NCBI GenBank assembly: GCA_017409875.1
Contig: JAFQRW010000011.1
Coordinates: 62,001-126,000 of the forward strand
DNA from: Clostridia bacterium
GTDB taxonomy: Bacteria; Bacillota; Clostridia; RGIG6154
Direction: 5' to 3'
DNA: 64,000 nucleotides
The translations under genes and the position numbers were made by a program. Below the pieces are notes generated by a model. The model saw only the letters and a list, made by a program, of their open reading frames with translations. It searched no databases and was not told the DNA's origin. The number at the start of each line of letters is the position of its first letter. Positions within the stretch are counted from its first letter, which is position 1. Shown here in pieces: positions 27,353 through 35,722 of this stretch.

Positions 27353-27814
27353 ATGAATTTCAAAAACACTGTTGATAAATTCATGAATAAAAAAGTCTTA
27401 ATTGCAGTTTTTTTGATTGGGATACTAATAATGCTATTTCCTGATTTTAAAAATGAAGATGGGGAAAAGCTTTCAAAAATGGAGCATAGTGAAAAAATTG
27501 ACGTTGCAAGTCTTGAAAAAACATTAAAAAGAATTGATGGAATTGATGACGTGGATGTATTTATTTCATATTGTGACAACGGCACCATAAACTACGCTTA
27601 TGACACAAGAAGCAGTAATAATCAACGTGAACTTGAAATTAAAATGAGTGATAAAAAACCGGTAATTTCTAGAGCGCTAAATCCTAAAATCAATGGGGTT
27701 TTGGTGGTAGTTGAGGGTGCATATATTGATGAACCTGAGTTGTATAGTATAGTTAAAGCTGCTACAGGTGTACCTTTGCACAGAATTTGTATTAAGATTT
27801 GTAAAGGAGAATAA
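27353..27814 (+). CDS. spoIIIAG: Stage III sporulation protein AG
   Basis: 153 residues, one N-terminal membrane helix and a ring-forming extracytoplasmic domain. KINGVLVVVEGAYIDEPELY, then SIVKAATGVPLHRICI, is the conserved C-terminal block of SpoIIIAG, the large ring protein in the intermembrane space. SD AAGGTGG precedes the ATG. Confidence 0.94.
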   Translation: MNFKNTVDKFMNKKVLIAVFLIGILIMLFPDFKNEDGEKLSKMEHSEKIDVASLEKTLKRIDGIDDVDVFISYCDNGTINYAYDTRSSNNQRELEIKMSDKKPVISRALNPKINGVLVVVEGAYIDEPELYSIVKAATGVPLHRICIKICKGE

Positions 27815-27816
27815 GT

Positions 27817-28326
27817 ATGAAAATGTTTGCAAACAAAAAGTTTATATCCTTTGTTATGGTTGCAGTTTTGCTTTTTGCAGGATTTGTTAACAGAAATTAC
27901 AAAAAACCAGAAGATAATCAAACTGCAAAAATTTTAGGAGAAGCTGCTTATGTAAATAATAATATTAAGATTCAAGAAAGTGATGAATTAAAAAGTGCCA
28001 GAAATCTGAGAGAAAAATCACGAGACCAAACCAGTGAAATGCTACGTGAAATAATTGATAATCCAAGCACAACAGACGAGGGAAGAAAAAGTGCAGAACA
28101 GGCGTTTATTGAATTGGCGAAATCAATAAAAAACGAAGCAGACTGTGAAGCAATTTTAAATCAAAAGGGGTTTAATAACGTAGTCGTTACAATTACGGAA
28201 AATAGTGCAAACGTATCTATCGAAACCAAGGATTTAATGAACACCGAAATTGCACAGATAACTGAAACTGTATCTACTATTACAGGCTTTGAGTCAGAAA
28301 AGATAAAAATTTTATCTAGTGATTGA
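27817..28326 (+). CDS. spoIIIAH: Stage III sporulation protein AH
   Basis: A 169-residue bitopic protein with an N-terminal helix (about residues 8-24) and the C-terminal YscJ-like domain that interlocks with SpoIIQ across the engulfment gap: REIIDNPSTTDEGRKSAEQA, AILNQKGFNNVVVTITENSA and the final TITGFESEKIKI. SD AAAGGAGAA lies before the ATG. The stop codon overlaps the -35 of the next promoter. Confidence 0.94.
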   Translation: MKMFANKKFISFVMVAVLLFAGFVNRNYKKPEDNQTAKILGEAAYVNNNIKIQESDELKSARNLREKSRDQTSEMLREIIDNPSTTDEGRKSAEQAFIELAKSIKNEADCEAILNQKGFNNVVVTITENSANVSIETKDLMNTEIAQITETVSTITGFESEKIKILSSD

Positions 28327-28351
28327 TATTCAGTCAAGTTTGTGCTATAAT
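28323..28351 (+). promoter_or_regulatory. Sigma-A promoter of the Asp23-SEDS-PBP operon
   Basis: TTGATA and TATAAT are separated by 17 bases. The -35 overlaps the spoIIIAH stop codon, so a vegetative operon begins directly at the end of the sporulation operon without an intervening terminator. Confidence 0.8.
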
Positions 28352-28405
28352 AATCTTGCAAGGATGAAATAATAACTGTAATTTTAGTTTTAGGAGGAAC
28401 AAAAG

Positions 28406-28756
28406 ATGATTGAAAAACAAAATAATTTTGGTGAAGTCAGAATTTCCGATGAAGTTATTTCTGTAGTTTCTTCAATTGCAGTAGGAGATGTTGAAGGTGT
28501 TGTTGGCATTTACGATGCAGGGAAAACAGGTTTGTTTGGCATAAAGTCAGCATCTAAAGGCGTATCAGCCGAAATGAAAGATAATGTTATTTCTGTCGAC
28601 ATTGACATTGTTGTGAAATACGGTGTTAAAATGCAGGAAGTATCCTGGGAAATTCAAAGCAAAGTTAAAAATGCTGTAGAAACCATGACGGGAATTATGG
28701 TGCAGAAAGTTAACGTAAATGTTAAAGGAATAGAAATTCCGGAAACAAGTGAATAA
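28406..28756 (+). CDS. Asp23/Gls24-family envelope stress response protein
   Basis: A 116-residue DUF322 protein (YloU/AmaP-associated type): ISDEVISVVSSIAVGDVEGV near the N-terminus and VKNAVETMTGIMVQKVNVNV near the C-terminus define the family. It is cytosolic with no membrane helix and is usually recruited to the membrane by a partner. AGGAGG precedes the ATG. The next gene starts on the base after its stop, suggesting a link to wall elongation or septation. Confidence 0.92.
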   Translation: MIEKQNNFGEVRISDEVISVVSSIAVGDVEGVVGIYDAGKTGLFGIKSASKGVSAEMKDNVISVDIDIVVKYGVKMQEVSWEIQSKVKNAVETMTGIMVQKVNVNVKGIEIPETSE

Positions 28757-29977
28757 ATGGGTCTTTTTAATACGAAACGACCTATCATAATGATTATCCT
28801 GATAAATATATTAGGATATGCACTCTTGTCGTTTTTTGGGCACAATTATGATACCGATATGTTGTATGTAGGGCTTGCTGTTATCGGCATGCTCTGCTTT
28901 TCGTATATTTTAACATCTAAATTTGGCGTTCAGGATGGATATATTTTTCTTATAGTTGCTATGCTTTTTTCAATTGGTGAGATAATGCTATACAGAATTG
29001 ATAGCTTTTATGGACACAGGCAATTAAGATGGCTTGCTGTGAGTTTACTGTGTTTTTTTGTAGTTTATTTTGTGATTATGAAATTTAATTTCTGGTCTAA
29101 AATAGGATATGCTTACTACATTTTTGCAGTTGCTTTGTTAGTGGCTACTATATTTTTAGGCACAACCAGGGGAGGAGCAAAAAACTGGATTTTCTTTGGA
29201 AATTTCGGATTTCAACCATCTGAGATAGCAAAATTGCTAGTTGTATTTTTTCTTGCTGACAGATTCAATCGCCCTGAAAAATATCGTATAAGTAATATAG
29301 GCGAAGGCGTTGTTACTTCTGCTTTGGTATACATATTAATAGGTGTTATGCTTTTACAAAGAGAATGGGGTACTTCAATACTGATTTTTTTAGTTTTCAT
29401 TTCGCTTATGTATATTTTTGGAGAAAAGAAGCGAATTATTTTTGGAAATCTGTTTTTAGGTTGTGTTGTGTGCATACTGGGAGCTTTGATAGTTCCTCAT
29501 ATAAAGGTAAGAATTGATGTATGGCTTGATCCTTGGGCAGATATGACTGGTAAAGGGTATCAGATTACTCAGTCTTTGTTTGCAATAGGTTCAGGTGGCT
29601 TTTTTGGAAGCGGGATTGGTTTAGGAAGTCCTGAATATATTCCTGAAGTGCATTCTGATTTTATTTTTTCAGCAATTTGCGAAGAATTTGGAATTCTTGG
29701 CGGTGTTGCGGTGATTATGCTGTATTTTTTACTTGTATATAGAGGAATTCGCATATCAATGAAGGTTAATAACATTTTTTACAGATGTATTGCTGCAGGA
29801 GTAAGTATCTTATTTGGTTTTCAGACTTTTATAATTTTAGGCGGTGTAATTAAACTAATACCTTTGACTGGAATTACCTTACCTTTTATAAGCTATGGTG
29901 GCAGCTCTTTATTGATAAGCTTTGCGGCAGTTGCAGTTCTTGAGGCGATTGCAAACAGAAACGAAACCGTGCGATAA
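28757..29977 (+). CDS. SEDS-family peptidoglycan glycosyltransferase (FtsW/RodA/SpoVE)
   Basis: A 406-residue polytopic protein with about ten membrane helices. TRGGAKNWIFFGNFGFQPSE, then SEIAKLLVVFFLAD, is the SEDS signature, and VHSDFIFSAICEEFGILGG followed by a C-terminal GITLPFISYGGSSLL are the other invariant parts. It polymerises lipid II glycan strands together with the class B PBP encoded next. RodA versus FtsW identity cannot be fixed from sequence by eye; the pairing with a short PBP suggests a dedicated SEDS-bPBP couple. Confidence 0.93.
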   Translation: MGLFNTKRPIIMIILINILGYALLSFFGHNYDTDMLYVGLAVIGMLCFSYILTSKFGVQDGYIFLIVAMLFSIGEIMLYRIDSFYGHRQLRWLAVSLLCFFVVYFVIMKFNFWSKIGYAYYIFAVALLVATIFLGTTRGGAKNWIFFGNFGFQPSEIAKLLVVFFLADRFNRPEKYRISNIGEGVVTSALVYILIGVMLLQREWGTSILIFLVFISLMYIFGEKKRIIFGNLFLGCVVCILGALIVPHIKVRIDVWLDPWADMTGKGYQITQSLFAIGSGGFFGSGIGLGSPEYIPEVHSDFIFSAICEEFGILGGVAVIMLYFLLVYRGIRISMKVNNIFYRCIAAGVSILFGFQTFIILGGVIKLIPLTGITLPFISYGGSSLLISFAAVAVLEAIANRNETVR

Positions 29978-30005
29978 AGTGATTTTTTATTAGGAAGTGG
30001 TTTTC

Positions 30006-31451
30006 TTGAAAAAAAGTCAATTAGATAAAAATGGTAGTATTTACAAAGAAGAAACACGTTTAATAGTGTTGCTTTGCATTGTTGGATTGCTATTTTTGTG
30101 TCTTGTTGGATATTTGACTTACATTGAAGTCTTTTCAAAGGAAGAGTTTATTAACAACGCTTTCAACCAAAGACAATGGAAACAAGAAGAAAATACATTG
30201 CGGGGAGATATTGTAGACAGAGATGGGGTTATTCTTGCATATAGCACAATGAACTATGATGAAAAAACTCAGACAAGAGAATATCCGTATAACAAGCTAT
30301 ATACACATTTGGTGGGATATACGTCTAAAATTTATGGCAAATCTCAGATTGAACTTGCATACAATAAACAATTAGCAGGACTTACAGATTTGACAGGGTT
30401 ATCTGATTTAACTGAACAAATAAGCGGCAACAAAAAAGGAGATACAGTTACTTTAACAATTTCCAATAAACTGCAAAATGCAGCTTCTAAAGTTATGGGA
30501 AACAGAAATGGCGCTGTTGTTGCAATTCAACCTAAAACCGGCGAAGTTTTATGTATGCTCAGCAATCCTTCTTTTTCTCCGGATAGCCAGTCTTTACAAG
30601 AAAAATGGTCATTACTAAATGATGATGAAACATCTCCGTTTGTTGCAAGAGCAACTAATGGGTTGTATGCTCCGGGTTCTATTTTCAAAACAATTCTTTT
30701 GTGTGCAGCGCTTGACAATGAACTCGAAAATATTGAAATTGATGATAATGGTGAATATACTGTTGGGAATAAAACTTTTACCAACAGTGGACAAAAAGCA
30801 TTCGGCAGAATTTCTCTCGAAGAATCTTATGCTGTTTCAAGTAATGTCGCATTTATGCAAACAGGCGATATACTCGGGCAGGAAACTGTTAAAAACTATA
30901 TGAAAAAATTTAAGATTGCTGATAAAATACCTTTTGAACTAACAGTTGCAAAAAGTAGATTTGACTATGATGAAACATTAAATAAGGCCGATTTTGCGCA
31001 GCTTTGTATCGGTCAAGGGAAACTTTTAGTAACACCGTTTCAGATGGCGCTTATGGTATCGGGTATTGCAAACAATGGAATTCTTCAAAAACCTTATATC
31101 GTCAGCAAAGTTACAAGCAGCCTTGGCATAGCAGTCGAAAGCACAAAACCTCAAATTTGGGATAGAATTGTTTCCGCATCTACTGCTGCTAAAGTCACAG
31201 AGTATATGACAACTGTAGTTGACAGTGGGACAGGCTATAATGCTAAAATTAACGGTATAAAAGTTGCAGGGAAAACAGGAACTGCTGAAAATGAAGTCGA
31301 AGGTAAAGAACATACCTGGTTTGTTGGGTTTGCGCCTGCTGACGACCCCACTATTGCAGTTGCTGTTATTTGTGAGTATAGTGGTAATACCGGCGGCAGC
31401 GATTGCGCACCGGTTGCTGCACAGTTGTTTAAAACGTGGTTAAACAACTAA
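30006..31451 (+). CDS. Class B penicillin-binding protein (peptidoglycan transpeptidase)
   Basis: A 481-residue bitopic transpeptidase with a basic cytoplasmic start, one membrane helix near residues 18-38, a pedestal region and a C-terminal transpeptidase domain. Active-site motifs are GSIFKT (SxxK, near 225), SSNVAF (SxN, near 280) and GKTGTAEN (KTG, near 421). I prefer TTG 30006 to GTG 29997, because AGGAAGTGG overlaps the GTG and is correctly spaced for the TTG. It crosslinks strands made by the adjacent SEDS enzyme. Confidence 0.92.
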   Translation: MKKSQLDKNGSIYKEETRLIVLLCIVGLLFLCLVGYLTYIEVFSKEEFINNAFNQRQWKQEENTLRGDIVDRDGVILAYSTMNYDEKTQTREYPYNKLYTHLVGYTSKIYGKSQIELAYNKQLAGLTDLTGLSDLTEQISGNKKGDTVTLTISNKLQNAASKVMGNRNGAVVAIQPKTGEVLCMLSNPSFSPDSQSLQEKWSLLNDDETSPFVARATNGLYAPGSIFKTILLCAALDNELENIEIDDNGEYTVGNKTFTNSGQKAFGRISLEESYAVSSNVAFMQTGDILGQETVKNYMKKFKIADKIPFELTVAKSRFDYDETLNKADFAQLCIGQGKLLVTPFQMALMVSGIANNGILQKPYIVSKVTSSLGIAVESTKPQIWDRIVSASTAAKVTEYMTTVVDSGTGYNAKINGIKVAGKTGTAENEVEGKEHTWFVGFAPADDPTIAVAVICEYSGNTGGSDCAPVAAQLFKTWLNN

Positions 31452-31476
31452 AAATTACATTTTTGGAGGTAACATA

Positions 31477-32895
31477 ATGTATAACGTAAAATCGATGAAA
31501 GCTGAGGAGTTTATTTCACACCATGAAATTATTGAAACTCTTAAATATGCTGAAGAAAATAAAAATAATATAGAATTAGCTAAATCTATTTTGAAGAAGG
31601 CGGAACAATGTAAGGGATTGTCTCATCGTGAAGCCTCAGTTTTGCTCGCTTGTGAAGATAAAGACATAATAAATGAAATATACACCCTTGCTAACAAGAT
31701 TAAAAAAGAGCTATATGGCAATCGAATTGTAATGTTTGCTCCGTTATATCTTTCAAACTATTGCGTAAACGGTTGCGTATATTGCCCGTATCACGCAAAA
31801 AACAAACAAATACCAAGAAAAAAACTCACACAACAGGAAGTAGAACGCGAAGTAATTGCTCTTCAGGATATGGGGCATAAACGTCTTGCTATTGAAGCAG
31901 GTGAAGATCCGGTTAACAATCCGATTGAGTACATTTTAGAGTGCGTTAAAACTATATACAGCGTTAAACACAAAAATGGTGCAATAAGACGTGTTAATGT
32001 CAATATTGCAGCCACAACTGTAGAAAACTACAGAAAACTAAAAGAAGCAGAAATTGGAACATATATCTTGTTTCAGGAAACTTATCATAAAGAAAGCTAT
32101 GAAAAACTTCACCCAACTGGCCCTAAACATGATTATGCATATCATACTGAAGCAATGGACAGGGCAATGGAAGGTGGAATTGACGATGTTGGTTTAGGCG
32201 TGCTTTTTGGGCTTGAGATGTATAAATACGAATTTGCCGGTCTTTTAATGCATGCTGAACATTTAGAAGCAGTACACGGTGTTGGCCCCCACACCATTAG
32301 CGTGCCTAGAATTAAACGTGCCAGCGATATTGACCCTGATGTTTTTGACAATGGAATTGATGATGATATATTTGCAAAAATTATTGCCTGCATAAGAATT
32401 GCTGTACCTTATACAGGCATGATAATTTCTACCCGTGAAAGCAAAGAATGCCGTGAAAAGGTGCTTCCTCTTGGAATTTCGCAAATAAGTGGTGGCTCAA
32501 GAACGAGCGTAGGTGGATATTATGAACCGGAGGCAGAAGACGATAATTCAGAACAGTTTGACGTCAGCGACAAAAGGACTTTGGACGAAGTAGTAAGATG
32601 GTTAATGCAATTAGGTTACATTCCAAGCTTTTGCACAGCATGTTACCGTTTAGGCAGAACAGGTGACAGATTTATGCAGCTTTGCAAGGCAGGACAGATT
32701 CAAAATTGCTGCCACCCAAATGCTTTAATAACTCTAAAGGAGTTTTTGGAAGACTATGCTTCACCTGCTACCAAAGAAATAGGTGACAAGTTAATTGACG
32801 TTGAATTAAAAAATGTTCCTAATGAAAAAGTCAGAAAGATTGCTGAGCAAAATCTTTCTGACATTAAAAGTGGATTACGTGATTTTAGATTCTAA
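31477..32895 (+). CDS. hydG: [FeFe] hydrogenase H-cluster radical SAM maturase HydG
   Basis: A 472-residue radical-SAM tyrosine lyase that makes the CO and CN ligands and iron synthon of the [FeFe]-hydrogenase active site. The radical-SAM cluster is CVNGCVYC (CxxxCxxC near residue 96), followed by the ThiH-like barrel. The C-terminal auxiliary cluster motif is CTAC, 22 residues and then CC, matching HydG's CX2CX22C and separating it from ThiH. SD GGAGG precedes the ATG. No hydE, hydF or hydrogenase gene is adjacent; the organism is inferred to carry them elsewhere. Confidence 0.93.
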   Translation: MYNVKSMKAEEFISHHEIIETLKYAEENKNNIELAKSILKKAEQCKGLSHREASVLLACEDKDIINEIYTLANKIKKELYGNRIVMFAPLYLSNYCVNGCVYCPYHAKNKQIPRKKLTQQEVEREVIALQDMGHKRLAIEAGEDPVNNPIEYILECVKTIYSVKHKNGAIRRVNVNIAATTVENYRKLKEAEIGTYILFQETYHKESYEKLHPTGPKHDYAYHTEAMDRAMEGGIDDVGLGVLFGLEMYKYEFAGLLMHAEHLEAVHGVGPHTISVPRIKRASDIDPDVFDNGIDDDIFAKIIACIRIAVPYTGMIISTRESKECREKVLPLGISQISGGSRTSVGGYYEPEAEDDNSEQFDVSDKRTLDEVVRWLMQLGYIPSFCTACYRLGRTGDRFMQLCKAGQIQNCCHPNALITLKEFLEDYASPATKEIGDKLIDVELKNVPNEKVRKIAEQNLSDIKSGLRDFRF

Positions 32896-33224
32896 ACAAG
32901 TTTTAAGATGTAATATGTAATTAACAAAGTAATTATAACAAGAACTATTGCAATTGCCATAAAAATCAATGCGGCAGATGCGTAGTTCTTTTTATTTACA
33001 TTAGTTTTGGAAGATGCAGCCCAAACGATAAATGTAATAATGTTAATTATCGGAATTATCGAAATCAAAAACATCAAAAAGTAGTCTGATATTTTGAGCA
33101 TTCGTATTTTTTTAGTTTGTGGTAAAGTGGCAAAAGCTCTTTGTTTAAGAGTTAGCGGCACACCGCAGTTTTTACAAAAAGTATCATTTTCATTTATTGT
33201 TTTTCCACATGTAGGACAGTTCAT
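32892..33224 (-). CDS. Zinc-ribbon membrane protein
   Basis: 110 residues. The N-terminal zinc ribbon has CPTCGK and CKNCGV (residues 3-22). Two membrane helices follow at about 45-68 and 82-108 (FLISIIPIINIITFIVWAAS and ALIFMAIAIVLVIITLLIT). Its stop overlaps the hydG stop (convergent). It starts inside the end of the upstream phosphoesterase gene with a 4-base overlap, so the two minus-strand genes form an operon. Function unknown. Confidence 0.8.
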   Translation of the reverse strand: MNCPTCGKTINENDTFCKNCGVPLTLKQRAFATLPQTKKIRMLKISDYFLMFLISIIPIINIITFIVWAASSKTNVNKKNYASAALIFMAIAIVLVIITLLITYYILKLV

Positions 33225-33694
33225 ATTCTTACTCCTTTTATAATATCTAACCCGAATTTTCCGTTCTCAATTTCGATAACACCATACGAACAGTGGCTGT
33301 CTCTTGGCCTTGAGATGCTTCCGGGATTTAGTAATGTGATTTTGTTTTCAGTTACTATTTCGCTTATATGTGTATGTCCGCAAAGAATTATACTGCAATT
33401 TTCGTCTTCGGCGATTTTAAAAAGTGATTTTTTGCTATATACGTGCCCGTGACAACAAAAAATCCTTACTCCATCGATTTCTACAACAGTTTCAAGAGGG
33501 GTGGAAAATTCAAAATCGTTATTACCACGGATCTTGATAAATTCTAAATCGGGATATATATAACTTAACTCTTCTGCATCTTTGATATGGTCGCCAAGAT
33601 GGATGACCATATCAACACCTATCAGATTCTCCAATACTTTTAAAGAGTTATCAATGTTTCTGTGGGTGTCTGAAAAAACAACAATTCGCTTCAA
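33221..33694 (-). CDS. YfcE/MJ0936-type metallophosphoesterase
   Basis: A 157-residue calcineurin-like phosphoesterase, probably a phosphodiesterase using two metal ions. The motifs are in order: FSDTHRN (D-x-H), HLGDHIKDAE (GDxx), GNNDFE (GNxD) and GHTHISE (GHTH). Several starts are in frame: ATG 33706 has no SD, whereas TTG 33694 has GGTGA six bases upstream and gives the family N-terminus MKRIVVFSDTH. It is followed by the zinc-ribbon gene. Confidence 0.88.
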   Translation of the reverse strand: MKRIVVFSDTHRNIDNSLKVLENLIGVDMVIHLGDHIKDAEELSYIYPDLEFIKIRGNNDFEFSTPLETVVEIDGVRIFCCHGHVYSKKSLFKIAEDENCSIILCGHTHISEIVTENKITLLNPGSISRPRDSHCSYGVIEIENGKFGLDIIKGVRI

Positions 33695-33748
33695 AAAAAT
33701 CACCATAAATAGTTTAGTATATAAATTAAAATTTGTCAATATTAAGTA

Positions 33749-33776
33749 ACACGTTGATTTGATAATTCATATTATG
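33749..33776 (+). promoter_or_regulatory. Possible sigma-K-type promoter of the 27-residue ORF
   Basis: AC followed 15-17 bases later by CATATTATG, close to the sigma-K pattern (AC, then CATAnnnTA). It lies about 45 bases before the small ORF. Two short motifs in A/T-rich DNA occur by chance, so this is tentative. Confidence 0.25.
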
Positions 33777-33818
33777 AAATGAGAACTGCGGTTCAAAAAA
33801 GTAATAGGAGGAATTATT

Positions 33819-33902
33819 ATGTATAACAAAAACTGTGAAAAAGGAATGGACACAAGCATTTTATTCTTCATTTTGGTATTCTTAATTCTTTTTGGTTGCT
33901 AA
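33819..33902 (+). CDS. 27-residue hydrophobic small protein
   Basis: A tiny ORF with a strong SD (TAGGAGGAATTATT then ATG). The product begins MYNKNCEKGMDTSI and continues as one membrane helix rich in Phe, Leu and Ile, ending FGC. The hydrophobic Phe/Leu stretch resembles the small YjcZ-like or coat-associated proteins of spore formers, but similarity at this length proves little. It stands alone between the phosphoesterase promoter region and a perfect hairpin. Confidence 0.6.
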   Translation: MYNKNCEKGMDTSILFFILVFLILFGC

Positions 33903-33916
33903 CATATTTGTAAAAT

Positions 33917-33944
33917 GGATGCCATACAATTTAGTATGGCATCC
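33917..33944 (+). terminator. Perfect 11-bp hairpin after the small ORF
   Basis: GGATGCCATAC and GTATGGCATCC pair perfectly over a 6-base loop. There is no T run after it, so it may be an mRNA 3'-end stabiliser or processing site rather than a classical terminator. Confidence 0.55.
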
Positions 33945-33970
33945 TAACAGAAAGGAAGATGTGACTTAAT

Positions 33971-34207
33971 TTGTTTGGAAATAACATTGACCCTCTTGCA
34001 TTAGAGAAAATATCTCGGCTGATTAATTCACCGGGAGGCAATGAACTTAAAAAGCAACTTAAGAATATTGATAGAGATTCACTAATGAAGATGTTTGGTC
34101 AGCTGAATGTTTCGAAAAAAGACATTGAAAATTTCAGCGACAAAATTAAAGAAACATCTCAAGAAGATCTTTTGAATGAAATTTTAAAAAAGGTGAGGAA
34201 AGAGTAA
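33971..34207 (+). CDS. Small helical protein of unknown function
   Basis: 78 residues, no membrane helix, highly charged and predicted helical: LALEKISRLINSPGGNELKK, then a DSLMKMFGQLNVSKKDIENF segment. I do not recognise the family. The TTG start has AAGGAAG some 12 bases upstream. The following gene starts four bases after its stop and also contains an SNPDAMKNI-type helix, so the two are probably translated together. Confidence 0.65.
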   Translation: MFGNNIDPLALEKISRLINSPGGNELKKQLKNIDRDSLMKMFGQLNVSKKDIENFSDKIKETSQEDLLNEILKKVRKE

Positions 34208-34210
34208 ATT

Positions 34211-34585
34211 ATGGACAGCAACGCAATGAATTTGTTTAGCAGTTTACTTTCAAATCCGGATGCTATGAAAAATATAAAAGATATTATAGGAAACGTAGAT
34301 TCTGGCAATAAAAATGAAGAAATTAGTGAACAGAATAATTTGAATTCTTTTCAGCCTAAAAATGATTTGAATTTTTTAAATGATATTTTAAGTCAAAGCA
34401 AAAATAATGATTTATTGAGAAAAGTAAATAACGCTTACAATGTTTACTCAAACAATTCCACACCAGGAATAAAACTGTTAGAGGCTCTTGCGCCATATCT
34501 AAGCAGCAAACGTGTAAACAATCTCGAGAAGGTTAAGACAGTAATAAAGATGACGAATGCCGTTTCTGAATTTAATAAAAAATAA
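34211..34585 (+). CDS. Clostridial conserved protein with C-terminal LLEALAPYLSSKR motif
   Basis: 124 residues with an N-terminal helix (LFSSLLSNPDAMKNIKDIIG), an Asn/Ser-rich linker (about 30-75) and a C-terminal helical motif PGIKLLEALAPYLSSKRVNN followed by LEKVKTVIKM. The pattern 'LL-ALKPYLS-KR-EK-DKAIK' recurs in small proteins of spore-forming Firmicutes; I know no assigned function. It is flanked by small unknown genes in the same direction. Confidence 0.7.
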   Translation: MDSNAMNLFSSLLSNPDAMKNIKDIIGNVDSGNKNEEISEQNNLNSFQPKNDLNFLNDILSQSKNNDLLRKVNNAYNVYSNNSTPGIKLLEALAPYLSSKRVNNLEKVKTVIKMTNAVSEFNKK

Positions 34586-34600
34586 TGTATTGGAGGAACT

Positions 34601-34861
34601 ATGGACAGGAGGTATTACAGACAATACGAGAATTTCGATACCGTAGTGCCAAGGATTGAGGATTTTCCGGTACTTAATTCTGAGTCTAGTGAAAAGGAAC
34701 GTGATGTTGAAGTAAAAGGCATTACAAACCCACTAAAACATTTAAAGCTGGATGATTTGGTTTTGCTTGGAGTAATTGCTCTGCTATTGGCAGAAGAAGA
34801 AAAAGATATAACTGTAATACTCGGTGTTGCATTTTTGTTTCTTGCCGAGTACATATTTTAA
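34601..34861 (+). CDS. Small membrane protein with acidic turn between two helices
   Basis: 86 residues. A charged N-terminus (MDRRYYRQYENFDTVVPRIE) is followed by two hydrophobic helices around DDLVLLGVIALLLAEEEKDI and VILGVAFLFLAEYIF. Clostridial spore formers commonly have short proteins of this 'DDL-LL-LLL-E-(D/E)' shape. SD TGGAGGA precedes the ATG. It is the last gene of a small unit closed by a strong terminator. Confidence 0.7.
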   Translation: MDRRYYRQYENFDTVVPRIEDFPVLNSESSEKERDVEVKGITNPLKHLKLDDLVLLGVIALLLAEEEKDITVILGVAFLFLAEYIF

Positions 34862-34886
34862 AACCGCACTCTATGTGCGGTTTTTT
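34860..34886. terminator. Bidirectional terminator
   Basis: AAAACCGCAC and GTGCGGTTTT form a 10-bp stem with a 5-base loop and A/T flanks on both sides. It ends the small-protein unit on the plus strand and the YihY gene on the minus strand, whose stop codon lies within it. Confidence 0.9.
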
Positions 34887-35659
34887 AAATTAATAAAGTA
34901 TGCGTTAATGTGTCCTCCACCAATTATTACAATTGAACAGATATAAAGCCATAAAAGCAATACAATAACACTACCCATCGTGCCATATAATTTTGAATAA
35001 TCAGCAATTTGACTTACATAATATGAAAAGAACATTGAAGAAAGCGAAAGACCTGCAGTTGCAAAAATAGCACCGGGTACAGCTTCTGAAAATGTAATTC
35101 TTTTTGGTGGCAAGATCATATATAAAAGAACCATATCTACAATAATGATTATAATTGTTGCAAAAACGGTAATGGTATGTGACAAATAAGTTACATCTAT
35201 ATATCTTGATATAAAGCTAAGCCCGATGTTAAGAATAAGCACTGCAAAAAAGGAAAATACAATCACAAGTAAAACAGCTATAGTTATTATTATAGAAATT
35301 ATTCTGATAAAAAGTCTGCTTTTGGTATTGCCTTTAGGGTAACTTTCTGCAAATGTAACCTTTAAAGAGTTAAATAGCATTGAAGACGCCCAAAGAGCGA
35401 TGAATGAGTAAAGAACAGTGCTTGCAGATGAAGGATTAAGCGTAATTGTTAAAAAATTATCGTAAATAACATCAAAAGTTATTCCAGGGAAAACGTATTT
35501 TAAACTGTCAAGAAAATTTACTACAGACAACGAAAAAACAGACAGAATCCTTGTAATAATATATATGAATGGGAATAAAGACAGCAAAAAATAATATGCC
35601 ACCTGGGCAGAACGCATAAAAATGTCTTTTTTTAGTAAGTAAATAAAAAATTGTTTCAT
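34871..35659 (-). CDS. YihY/BrkB-family membrane protein
   Basis: A 262-residue protein with about six membrane helices. The family pattern is clear: RSAQVAYYFLLSLFPFIYII near the N-terminus, LWASSMLFNSLKVTFAESYP in the middle, and a C-terminal YSKLYGTMGSVIVLLLWLYI followed by GGGHINAYF. Despite the old name 'ribonuclease BN', the family is an envelope membrane protein of unresolved role. Upstream in-frame starts exist at 35671 and 35689; ATG 35659 is preferred for GATGGGG upstream. Confidence 0.9.
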   Translation of the reverse strand: MKQFFIYLLKKDIFMRSAQVAYYFLLSLFPFIYIITRILSVFSLSVVNFLDSLKYVFPGITFDVIYDNFLTITLNPSSASTVLYSFIALWASSMLFNSLKVTFAESYPKGNTKSRLFIRIISIIITIAVLLVIVFSFFAVLILNIGLSFISRYIDVTYLSHTITVFATIIIIIVDMVLLYMILPPKRITFSEAVPGAIFATAGLSLSSMFFSYYVSQIADYSKLYGTMGSVIVLLLWLYICSIVIIGGGHINAYFINLKNRT

Positions 35660-35722
35660 AGCTAACCCCATCTCTTGACATATTTTCAAATATATAGTAC
35701 AATATATTGTGTGGTTTTATAT

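Noticed and set aside
33740-33818. Hidden gene in the gap before the 27-residue ORF
   Set aside because: Only A/T-rich sequence with stops in all frames; promoter-like motifs are the only content.
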